Below are positions 11,434 through 21,066 of a stretch of DNA of 64,000 nt, one piece after another. A model generated the notes under the pieces. The model saw only the letters and a list, made by a program, of their open reading frames with translations. It made no database searches and was not told the origin of the DNA. Each line of letters opens with the position of its first letter. Within the stretch, counting starts at the first letter, position 1. This stretch comes from Stenogyne calaminthoides (taxonomy: Eukaryota; Streptophyta; Magnoliopsida; Lamiales; Lamiaceae), in contig JBBCBC010000022.1 in NCBI GenBank assembly GCA_037126765.1, positions 16,211,758 through 16,275,757 of the forward strand, written 5' to 3'. Both the position numbers and the translations under genes were made by a program.

Positions 11434-12804
11434 CTACTTAAGATTTTCAGCCTTCAGTTCTTTGTTCTGCTCTTGAGTTTCATTTAGCAGTTCTTGTAAA
11501 ACAACATAGTCCTTCATCAGACTCTCAAAAGAATCCATCAGGTCAAACTGACTGTTTACAGTGGAACCTGATAACTCTTGTGCTAGTGTAGGAGCAACAA
11601 CAGAGAAATAAGAGTTTACCTCCTCAATAGCCATTAGACAGAGATCATCACTTTCACTGTCTGAGAATATTTCATCTGAAGATCTAGATCCTTCCTCAGA
11701 ATGTTCTTCTTCTACAACCATGGCTTTCCTGCTAGAGAACTTCTTGTGTCTTTTAGCTTGTCTTTCTCTTCTCTCCTTAGCACTCAGGTCTTGAAAATCA
11801 TACTGGAAGTGACCTTTCTTCTGGCAATTGTAGCATCTGTTGGCATCATCATCCTGATCACTTTCTTCTTTGGACTTGGAGTCCTTCCTTTTGGATGAAG
11901 ATCCATCAACTTTCAGGTCCTTCTTCTTATTAGTTGATTTGTCCTCAACTTTCTTCTGGTACCTGTGATTCCTGTAATAGTTTTTGTATTTTCCATATTG
12001 ACTATTAAGTCTTTCAAACCTCCTTGCCATCAGTGCTAGCTTATCCTCAAGCTCATCCTGATTCTTAGCAAGGGAGTTCTCAGACTCTTTAGTTTTACAG
12101 GTTTTATCCTTGGCTTTGAAAGCCACATTTTTACTAGATGATGAATCATCTTTGCTGTCAGCCTTTTTAGATTTCTTATCAATTACGAACTCATAGACCT
12201 TCAGCTCAGAGAAGACTTGTTGATATGGTATTGAATTAATGTTTTTGGTGTTTTCAATCACCACTGCATGTATATCCCATTTCTTAGAAAGACCTCTAAG
12301 AATTTTCAATGCAATTTCTCTCTGTGGATATTTCTTTCCAAGTGCATTTAGATCAGTCATAATGCTAGTGAATTTGACTTACAATTTGTCTATAGATTCA
12401 CCTTCTTCCATTTCAAAACTATCAAACTTTCCAATTGCAACTGAAAGTTTGTTTTCCTTGATATGATCTGTGCCTTGGCACATTACAGCTAGTGTATCCC
12501 AAATTTCTTTAGCAGTATTATAATGAGAAATCATTCCCATCACACCATCATCATTTGTACTGTATAGTGTGTCCTTGGCAATATAGTCTAGATTGACTAA
12601 CTTTCTCTCCTCAGGAGTCAGTTGGTCATCAGACTTAGGAAATTCTGTCCTGGGATCATTTCTCTCATTTTCTGTTCCTCTGGGATTCACCACAGTAAAT
12701 TGGAATGGCCCTTCAGAGACCACTCTCCACATACGTTCATGTTTAGAATACAGGTGAGCCTGCATTCTCAGTCTCCATAAATCATAGTTCTCTACTGAGA
12801 ACAT
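11434..12804 (-). pseudogene. Element A gag
   Basis: Capsid/nucleocapsid protein of the copia element, which packages its RNA. The ATG at 12804 is the first in frame after a stop in the leader and lies about 130 bp past the primer-binding site. The first piece (12379-12804) holds the gag N-terminal pattern YDLWRLRMQAHL and AKEIWDTLAVMCQGTD. An in-frame TAA about 12379-12381 interrupts it, and the same frame goes on with KYPQREIALKILRGLSKKWD. The zinc knuckle (11794-11835) reads CYNC-x4-H-x4-F, so the final Cys is lost. Its C-terminal tail is acidic and coiled-coil-like and runs to a stop at 11434. Confidence 0.87.
11794..11835 (-). other. Gag zinc knuckle of A with last Cys replaced by Phe
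   Basis: The CX2CX4HX4C motif is intact for C, C and H, but the fourth ligand is Phe (TTT where TGT or TGC is expected). Confidence 0.8.
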
Positions 12805-12935
12805 GGGAAGTTTCTTAGAAGACTTTTTGTCTGAGTCTTTTAAGAATTCAGCAAGTAAGATTTGTTCAGATAGACCACAAGTATTTTAGCAAATAAGACT
12901 TTGGTCAACAAAGCAGGTGGTCAAGTTGAACCACT

Positions 12936-12947
12936 GCTCTGATACCA
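12936..12947 (-). other. Primer-binding site of element A (initiator Met tRNA)
   Basis: On the minus strand TGGTATCAGAGC lies two bases past the LTR end. It is complementary to the 3' end of plant initiator methionine tRNA, the usual primer of copia elements. Confidence 0.93.
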
Positions 12948-12949
12948 CT

Positions 12950-15071
12950 TGTTGGTCCAGGTGAAAATGAGTCTTACACGTGTTCAGTGATTTTAAAAAC
13001 TTTTTCTTTACTGAGGTCAGCTTGGGTCAGGTTGTCCTGATGATTTGGTCCTGAGAAGCACAAATCGCTCTGAGTCAAAGTCTATCTCGAGATGTTGATC
13101 CCGAAATCGCTTTCAGATACCTCAGATAATCCCAACTGATCCTGAGTTTTCAGAGATCCTGAGCTGCTTGGATCAGATAACTAACTTACTGAACCCTCAG
13201 AAGAGTAAGTTCAGTTTGGTAACTATCTGTTCTAGCTACTCAGATGTGCGGAATGGTTGGCCCTAAGTTTATACTCGTTTTATGCTTTGCTGAAAACCTT
13301 CCTTTTTAATGGAACAGTGATTAGGCTGTGATTCAGTTCAGATGCAACTTCAGTGGATTGGTTCCAACTGAATATCAGTGAAAATATGCTTTAAGTTTAA
13401 AGATATGCAACAGTTAATCAAAGCAAAACAGAAAGCAAAGAACACAACAAGTTATAGTGGTTCAGAGACTCAAGCTCCTACGTCCACTCTCTCTGACTCT
13501 TCAGAGAAATTCACTAATCACTTCCTAAGGTTTTCTGACTACCTCTGTAGTTTACTAACCTTTCTATTTTGAGCTTTCTGACTACCTCTGTAGTTTACTA
13601 ACTCAAAACACACACAAGCTTTCTGACTATCCAAGATAGTTTACTCACTTCTTCTCTAGAGCTTTCTGACTACCTCCTTGTAGTTTACTAACTCTTTACA
13701 ACTCCAATCTCACCAACAATCACACTCAAACTACCTTACAAAGGGTTTGGGGTTTTTTGTTGGTTTCCAACTAGGATGAGATATCCTTTACAATTAAGAA
13801 CAATGCAAAGGCTAGGATATCTTGACTAAGATTTGGATATATCTTATCAAGCTAGGCTTAGGGGAATGAGCTCTCTTCGATATAAAGCACTTGGGAAATT
13901 CTTGGGTTTTCGAGTGCTTCAACTTGCAATAATAAGTTTGAGCTCTTGAGTTGCTTACAAATTTCCCATAACCTTCAATGTAGATGGTCACAAGTATTTA
14001 TAGGCGTTTCACCAAGGTCACTCTTAAAAAACTATCCGTTGGAAGAGATAGCTTCGTGAGTTTCCTCTTATGGTGTGTGATTAACGGCTATATTTAGGGT
14101 TTGAGACTCCCTAGAACGTTTTAGGCAATAACCTTTCATGCAGCTATTCAACACTTTTTGCAGTCTGGAACTTAGTACTTCTGACATCTTTTCATAGACC
14201 TCTCAGTTGTCGATTAATCGAATGTCTGGTGTTGTCTTCTTCTTTTTGACTTTTGTCTCCAGTTAAAGGTAGACAAACACAACGGCTCTTTTTGGTTACC
14301 ACAACTGAGTGATATAACCTTAACAACACTTTATCTTAGTTCCTTTTGTCTGCATGGGAATGTCTTGGGCAATATCTATTTTTCTAAGCAATCGGGTTCT
14401 TCTCAGTATTGAATCCTTCAGATAGATATTTTCAGTGCCTCGGAACATTCAGGTTTATCTTGAGCATTGATACATTCTTGAGTCTTGATAATTCTTTGCC
14501 TTGATATCCTTGATCTTGATTCTTGATCTTACATCTTACATCTTACGTGTCTTGAGTCATCTAAGTCTTCAGGGTCTTCTGAGTCTTTAGGGTCTTGAGT
14601 CTTACATGTCTTACGTGTCTTGAGTCATCCCGAGTCTTGAGGTCTTCTGAGTCTTCAGGGTCTTCTGAGTCTTCAGAGTCTTCTGAGTCTTCACATATAT
14701 ACTGACTGATGTACTGAGTCTTAATGTTGAGTCTTGATTTCTCGGTTTCATCTTTTGAGTCTTGAGTTCTCGATTACACCGAGTCTTGATATCTCGGTTT
14801 CATCTTGAGTCTTGATTTCTCGATTTCATCTGAAAAACTTGAAAACATCTTGAAACTTCAGTTTCTTCAGAAACTTCAGTTTCTTCAGAAACTTACTGAT
14901 TCTTCAGAATCTTTCCTGATCTATATCTGTTGACTATACATTTTGCAGATAACATCCTGAACACTCTAACACTGAATCCTGACTCAACTATCAAGATTAT
15001 CCTGAACATGTCATACTCAGGGGTTTTGGGATCTAATCAAAATCTCTCTTTATTAAATTCATCTCCCAACA
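12950..15071 (-). repeat. Element A 5' LTR
   Basis: Starts TGTTGGTCCAG and ends CCCAACA on the plus strand, matching 312-2392. The minus-strand TATA box (TATAAATA, 13995-14002) marks the promoter side. Most of the sequence is close to the 3' LTR, but 13080-13120, 14190-14215 and 14450-14860 differ in a patterned way, losing CAG/CTG. The 23-bp hairpin at the 3' LTR's edge is missing here. Confidence 0.92.
13995..14002 (-). promoter_or_regulatory. TATA box in A's 5' LTR
   Basis: TATAAATA on the minus strand in the middle of the LTR, conserved at 1363-1370 and, on the plus strand, at 15464-15470 in LTR D. It is the likely core promoter of the genomic RNA. Confidence 0.65.
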
Positions 15072-15076
15072 TTACA
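15072..15076. repeat. Target-site duplication of element A, right copy
   Basis: TTACA, identical to 307-311. Confidence 0.9.
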
Positions 15077-15463
15077 CATTTATGAAGAATAAATGTAGTC
15101 AAAATGTTTGATTGCAGACAAAAGGAACTAAAACTAAGTGTCTTTTAAAGGTTGTCTAATTTAGAGAGTTTGACCTAAAAGAGCCATTTTGTTTGTCTCT
15201 ATTCATTGAAGTTAAGAACCAATCAGAGAGAGACAACACTGTACTTCACTGACACAGAATGGGACGTGGTACTGAGATGTCAGATATATTGAGTTCCAGA
15301 ATGCAAAAACTTAGTGATTGGCTGCGTTGATTATTTGTTACCCAAACCATTCAAGGGCTTGTTCAAACCCTAATATAGTCGTTCATCACTAACCAAATAA
15401 GGAAACCCTTGATGCTATCTCCTTCAACGGATAGTTTTTCAAGAGTGACCTTGGTGAGTTGCC

Positions 15464-15470
15464 TATAAAT
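15464..15470 (+). promoter_or_regulatory. TATA box in LTR D
   Basis: TATAAAT in the plus sense within GCCTATAAATACAAG. It confirms that D points opposite to A. Confidence 0.6.
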
Positions 15471-16542
15471 ACAAGTGACCTTCACCATTGCAAGGTTACG
15501 AGAAATCAAGCAACTCAAGAGCTCATTCGTATTCAAGTTTATATTGTGAAGCACTCGAAACCCTAGGAATTTCCCAAATGTTTCATCTTTGAAGAGAGCT
15601 CATTCACTAAGCCTAGATTCAAGCATATTCAGAGCTTAGTTAGAGATATCTTAACCTTTTTGCATTGTGTTTTACTGTAAAGGGATATCTCACCTTAGTT
15701 GGAAACCAACCAAAAACTAAATTCCTTTTGTTAGGTAGTTTGTGTCTGTAGTTGTTGGATAGTGAGAGTTGTAAAGAGTGAGTAAGCTGCAGTTGAGTTC
15801 AGCTTGAAAGCTCTAGGGAAGAAGTTAGTAAGCTGCTGAGTTCAGTCTGAAAGCTTGTGTGAGTTGAGTTAGTAAGCTGCAGTAGTTCAGCCTGAAAACT
15901 CATAGTACAAAGTTAGTAAGCTGCTGAGTTCAGTCTGAAAGCTTGTAGTAGTAGCAGTGAGTTAAGGAATTTCTCTGAAGATTAGAGAGAGTGGACGTAG
16001 GAGCTTGAGTCTCTAAACCGCAATGATTTGCTATGTTATTTGCTTTCTGCCTTGCATTATATCTGTTGCATATTTTCACTAAAAGCATACTGAGTTGTCT
16101 GATATTCAGTTGGAACCTATCCACTGAGTTTGCATTAAATTGATCACAACATTAACCACTGTTTACTAAGTGCTAAAAGATTTTCAGCAAGATAAAATGA
16201 GTATAAACTTAGGGCCTACAAATTCCGCACTCTAGATAAGCTAGTATAGATAGTTGTCAAACTGATCAACTCTTTTGAGTAGTCAGTAGGATTGTTATCT
16301 ACTCTAAGCTTATTTGGACTCTGTTTTAAAACATAAATCAGTTGGGCTAATCTGAAGTCTTTGAAAGTCGCTAAGTGTTACTGTCTCTGTAGACTTTGAC
16401 TTAGAGCATCTTATACTTCTCAGGACCATTTCTCAGGACAACCTGACTAACTGATCACAGTTTGTTAAAATGTTTAAAAATCACTATACATGTGTATTCC
16501 ACCCCCCTACACGGGTGAGACTCGTTTACCCCGTAACCAACA

Positions 16543-19128
16543 GATAGAGAAAAATATTATAATATTATTGGTTGGGTTAGTTTAAGAGGGACGACAAAGT
16601 TTAGAGACTTGTAGATAACTTCAAGACGTTTCTAAAACGGTATTATAAAAGGAAAACGGGCACCGGACTCAAAAGTTTAGTCGCCGTTTCAAGATTCTCC
16701 ATCCGACATCGCCCATCCTTGCGATCAAAATTAGAACAAGAACAAGCAAAACCCTACCACAGTGATCTATGAAAAAAAAGCCTAGATTACCCACACTTAT
16801 TATATGGTGGGAAAAATGATTACAACATCACACAAGGGTTATGATAGAGAAAAATATTATTATATTATTCGGTGGGTTAGTTTTAGAGGGACGTCAAAGT
16901 TGGGACACTTGTAGATAACTTTAAGAAGTTTCTGAAATAGTATTATAATTGGAAAACGAACACACAAGTCAAAAGATATGGCCAAAACAATTTTCACCAT
17001 CCAATTGCCAAAACCCCAATTGCTATTTCCAGATCATCCATCCGACATCGCCCATCCTTGCGATCAAAATTGCAATAAGAACTAGCAAAACCCTACTTCA
17101 GTGATGTATGAAAAAAAATGCCTATACTACCCACACCTATTATCTTGTGGGAAAAACGATTACAACATCACACAAGGGTTGCGATAGAGAAAAATATTAT
17201 AATATTATTCGGTGGGTCAGATTTAGAGGGACCGCGAAGCTGTGAGACTTGTAGATAACTTCAAGATGTTTTCGAAACAGTATTATAATAGGAAAATGGA
17301 CACCCGACTCAAAAGTTATGGTCAAAACAGTTTTCACCATTCAATGGCCAAAATTCCAATCTCCGTTTCCAGATCCTCCATCCGACATTGCCCATCCTTG
17401 CATCAAAATTACAAATAGAACAAGCAAAACCCTACTACAGTGATCTATGAAAAAAAACCCTATACTACCCACACTTATTATCTGGTGGGAAAAACGATTA
17501 CAACATCACATAAGGGTTGCGATAGAGAAAAATATTATAATATTATTTGGTGGGTCAGTTTTAGAGGGACGGCGAAGCTGCAAGACTTGTAGATAACTTC
17601 AAGATGTTTCCGAAACGGTATTATAATAGGAAAATAGACAACCGAGTAAAAAGTTATGGCCAAAACAGTTTTCACCATCCAATGGCGAAAACCCTAATCG
17701 CCGTTTCCAGATCCTCCATCCAAATCGCCCCTCCTTCTTATCAAAATTACAACAAGAACAAACAAAACCCTACTACAGTGATCTCTGAAAAAAAAGCCTA
17801 TACTACCCACACTTATTATCTGGTGGAAAAAATAAGTACAACATCACACAAGGGTTGCGATAGAGAAAAATACTATAATATTATTCGGTGGTTCAATTTT
17901 AGAGGGACGACAAAGATGCGAGACTTGTAGATAACTTAGAGACATTTCCGAAACAGTATTATAATAGGAAAACGGACACCCGAGTTAAAAGTTATAGTCA
18001 AAACAGTTTTCACCATCGAATGACCAAAACTCTAATCGCCGTTTCCAGATCCTCCATCTGACATCGCCCATCCTTGTGATCAACATTACAACAAGAACAA
18101 GTAAAACCCTAAAACAGTGATCTATGATTAAAGAAGCCTATACTGCCCACATTTATTATCTGGTGGGAAAAACGATTACAACATCACACAAGGGTTGCGA
18201 TAGAGAAAAATATTATAAAATTATTCGTTTGGTCAGTTTTAGAGATACGGAAAAGCTGTTAGACTTGTAGATACCTTCAATATGTTTCCGAAATGGTATT
18301 ATAATAAGAAAACAAAAAACCGAGTCAAAAGTTATGGTCAAAACAGTTTTCACCATCCAATTGCCAAAACCCCAATCACCGTTTCCAGATCCTCCATCCA
18401 ACATCGCCTATCCTTGCGATCAAAATTACAACAAGAACAAGTAAAACCCTACTATAGTGATCTATGAAAAAAAAGGCCTATACTACCCACACTTATTATC
18501 TGGTGGGAAAAAAGATTACAACATCACACAAGGTTTGCGATAAAGAAAAATAATATAATATTATCCGGTAGATCAGTTTTAGAGGGACGCCATAGCTGTG
18601 AGACTTGTAGATTATTTCAAGATTTTTTCCTAAATGGTATTATAATAGGAAAATGGACACCCGAGTCAAAAATTATGGTTAAAAATGTTTTCACCATCCA
18701 ATGGCCAAAACCCCGATCGCTGTTTCCAGATCCTCCACCTGACCCCACCCTTGTGATCAAAATTACAACAAGAACAAGAAAAGCCCTACTACAGTGATCT
18801 ACGAAAAAAAATGCCTATACTACTCACACCTATTATCTGGTGGGAAAAACAATTACAACATCACACTAGGGTTGTGATAGAGAAAAATATTATAATATTA
18901 TCCGGGGGGTCAATTTTAGAGGGACGGCGAAGCTATGACACTTGTACATAACTTCAAGACGTTTCCAAAACGGTATTATAATAGGAAACCGGACACCCGA
19001 GTCAAAAGTTATGGCTAAAACAGGTTTCACCTTCCAATGGCTAAACCCAATCGCCGTTTCCAGATCCTCCATCCGACATCGTCCATCCTTAGGATCAAAA
19101 TTACAATAAGAACAAGCAAAACCCTATT
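16543..19128. repeat. Satellite array, block 1 (about 340-bp monomers)
   Basis: The landmark GATAGAGAAAAATATTATAA recurs at 16543, 16843, 17183, 17521, 17859, 18199, 18539 and 18876, giving a typical spacing of 337-340 bp. Each unit also carries ACTTGTAGATAACTTCAAGA, CAAAACAGTTTTCACCATCC, CCAGATCCTCCATCCGACAT and an A-run after GTGATCTATG. Short open frames of 60-108 codons inside it arise by chance from the repeat. The block ends where a LINE is inserted. Confidence 0.95.
19123..19128. repeat. Probable target-site duplication of LINE 1, left copy
   Basis: CCTATT before the LINE is repeated at 21067-21072. The satellite continues in phase after the second copy with ACAGTGATCTATG. Confidence 0.65.
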
Positions 19129-19153
19129 GCGAGACATTGTTGCTTGATTAATA

Positions 19154-20401
19154 GTGGTGGTGGTCGCTTCCTTGGTTCACTCAATGCAGATTTACCGATG
19201 GCCTCGCTCCCTGTTGACACGTATTGAGCGTGTTATGCGTACTTTTTTGTGGACGGGCAACATCAACAAACAGGGTTTCATCCGAGTGGCTTGGTCTAAG
19301 TGTTGCACCCCAGTTTCTAGTGGTGGTTTGGGTATTTGCTCGATTCGTTTGGCGAATGAGTCTTTCTTATGTACGTTTGCATGGGAAATTATGTGTCGTG
19401 CGTCCCCTTGCTTAGACTCGCTTCATGCCCGTTTCTTTCTCCCTTTGGGTCAGCCCCCCCATGAAATTCGAGTCTCATCGCATTGGTCTGGTATCAAGCG
19501 TCAGCTCCGTCGTCTACGTTTTGGTGCTCGGTGGATTATTGGGGAACGCTCCTCGGTTCATTTTTGGACAGATAATTGGGTCGGTTATGTTATTGCTGAC
19601 CTTTTTCATATCCAGGTGGACATCCTTGCCTCTCTTTCAGCGACGGTCGGGGATGTCTACTATGACGGTTACTGGCATTTCGATGAGGTTTTCTTTGCTC
19701 ATTTTCCGGAGGTTGTTGTTGATATTTTACGTACACCCATTTCTTTACACGGGGATTGTTTGATCTGGGCTGCCTCGTCTTCTGGCCTTCTCACCGCTAA
19801 GGCGGTTTATATGTTGGTTCAGGATTCTTCTCTTTCTGTGTGCTGGTCTTCTTCGATCTGGGCCCCTTTCATTCCCCCTTGCCGCTCTATGTCTATCTGG
19901 AGAGCAATTTGGGGGAAATTGCCTACTGGCTCAGATCTTCAGCGATTGGGTATCTATGGCCCTACGGGCTGCCCTCTTTGTTTGGCGGATCCGGATAGTT
20001 TCGATCACATTTTTGTCGACTGTCCTTTCTCTCGATGCCTTTTTGCTGAGTTATCCTGTTTGTTTGATACTCCTCTGTTCTTCAATTTCGGCTTTCTGGA
20101 TATGTTTCTCCAAGCGACCAGGGTTCTTTTTGGAAAGCTCTTGCATAATGTTTGGCGTCTGGCTTTTGTCTCTCTGGTTTGGGTCATCTGGAGAACCCGA
20201 AACAAAGCCGTTTTCTGGGATGTGTCCCCGTCATATCACTCATGCATGATTCAGGAATTTTCCTCCTTCACTAGGGGTCTCTATAGCACCGATGCCCAGG
20301 AGTACTTGGTCATTTTGGGCCGACTGCATCTTCGCGGAGGGGGGTGTCATCCCCCGCGCAGTCTGGTGGGCTTTCGTTGGTTGCCTCCCTCACCGGGTTA
20401 G
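19154..20401 (+). pseudogene. LINE 1 ORF2 C-terminal part with zf-RVT domain
   Basis: An open stretch of 415 codons. The ATG is internal: reading matches LINE 2 from ASLVHSM and IYRWPRSL, and a one-base change in a GGT run just upstream shifts the frame. Visible parts are the region after the RT fingers (FLWTGNINKQG, AWSKCCTP, GGLGI), RWIIGERSSVHFWTDNW, and the zf-RVT zinc domain (SIWRAIWGKLPTG ... GCPLC ... FDHIFVDCPFS, residues about 255-310). The RT core itself is absent, so no activity remains. The long uninterrupted frame suggests this copy is younger than LINE 2. Confidence 0.85.
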
Positions 20402-20402
20402 G

Positions 20403-20800
20403 TAAAGGTGAATACTGATGGTAGTGCCTCAGGTTCCCCTGGGAGACTGCATGTTTGTTGTCTTTTTTTGTAACTCTAGAGGTTTCTTCTTGGCTGTGTT
20501 TTCTCGCCCAGCTGGGCTTGGCTTCCCTTTTGAGGCGGAGCTCGCTGCGATGTTTTTTCCCATAGCCTTTGCGGCGGAGCGGGGTTGGTATAACATGTGG
20601 ATTGAGTCGAACTCGGACCTTGGTATCTTCTCGCTTCGCCGGGGCCCTACTTCGGTCCCTTGGCGGTTGCATACTCTATTGAGCCACATAGACAACTTTT
20701 AACATGTGGTGAACATACGGGTCACGCATATCTTCCGGGAAGGCAATGTGGGTGTTGACCACCTCTCGAAGCTTGGAACTTAACAAGACTGGTTTGGCTT
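20403..20800 (+). pseudogene. LINE 1 C-terminal RNase H domain (plant RVT_3 type), frameshifted
   Basis: Directly follows the previous piece after a TAG. VKVNTDGSAS (about 20404-20433) carries the first catalytic Asp. FEAELAAM has the Glu, and IESNSDLGIF occupies the place where IESDS is usual. HIFREGNVGVDHLSKLG (about 20728-20778) is the C-terminal motif. A shift after the first motif and a TAA near 20701 break it. Plant L1-type elements commonly have this RNase H behind zf-RVT. Confidence 0.72.
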
Positions 20801-21066
20801 TTGTCCGGATTTTCTTTCAGATGTTATTTTTTCTGATATGAACACTGAGTATTTTCGTTGATTTTTTTTATTGTTGTCTTCCTAGGGATTACCTTCGTGC
20901 TGCGAGGTAATTCTCTGAAGAGGGGTTACCTTTATCACTTGACTAAGGGTTTTGCCCTAAGGAGGGTTTTTCCTTAGCAAGGTTTTTGGGATCCCGGCCT
21001 CTGGACCGACCTGTGGTCTTATGGGTCTTGGTTTTTTTCTTTTTCTTTTTATAGATTAGTTATTTG
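20801..21066 (+). other. LINE 1 3' untranslated region
   Basis: No coding sequence. It ends in a T-rich tract and then ATAGATTAGTTATTTG before satellite resumes. Confidence 0.55.

Larger units (their letters stand above)
312..15071 (-). mobile_element. Element A: full-length Sirevirus-like Ty1/copia retrotransposon with extra 3' gene
   Basis: A complete LTR retrotransposon of 14,760 bp on the minus strand. It has two LTRs of about 2.1 kb, a 5-bp target duplication, an initiator-Met primer-binding site, a polypurine tract, gag, pol in copia order (protease, integrase, RT, RNase H) and a roughly 3.5-kb additional ORF between pol and the 3' LTR. Very long LTRs, large size and an extra ORF downstream of pol are features of the Sirevirus (SIRE/Maximus) lineage, so I assign it there by architecture. 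The coding regions contain stops and frameshifts, so the copy looks non-autonomous. It is inserted in opposite orientation into LTR D of a related element. Confidence 0.9.
15072..16542 (+). mobile_element. LTR D, right half
   Basis: Continues the plus-strand LTR begun at 1-311. It aligns with the reverse complement of A's LTR: GCAGACAAAAGGAACTAA at about 15115, TATAAAT at 15464-15470, and the end CCGTAACCAACA at 16531-16542. It then abuts satellite sequence (GATAGAGAAAAATATT), so D inserted into the satellite. With A removed, D is about 1.8 kb including the missing first bases. D is clearly more diverged from A's LTRs than those are from each other. Confidence 0.8.
19129..21066 (+). mobile_element. 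LINE 1: 5'-truncated L1-type plant LINE
   Basis: Only the 3' end of a LINE ORF2, a C-terminal RNase H region and a 3' UTR remain, about 1.9 kb, in plus orientation. The left break falls in the sequence just after the RT domain, typical of 5' truncation during target-primed reverse transcription. The 3' end is T-rich (about 21035-21051) rather than a clear poly(A). The base composition is more GC-rich than the satellite around it. The same family recurs at 58562-64000. Confidence 0.85.

Noticed and set aside
12936..12947. tRNA-like signal near the LTRs
   Set aside because: Only a 12-base complement to the 3' end of initiator tRNA is present; it is a primer-binding site, not a tRNA gene. The same applies at 45219 and 51221.
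17604..17930. Recurrent 60-118-codon open frames in satellite monomers (also 21484-21840, 54606-54923 and others)
   Set aside because: The monomer length is usually not a multiple of three and frames differ between copies. Similar peptides appear only because the DNA repeats.
19154..20401. 415-codon frame as a host gene
   Set aside because: zf-RVT and RT-adjacent motifs, a following RNase H and the flanking duplication show it is the tail of a LINE.
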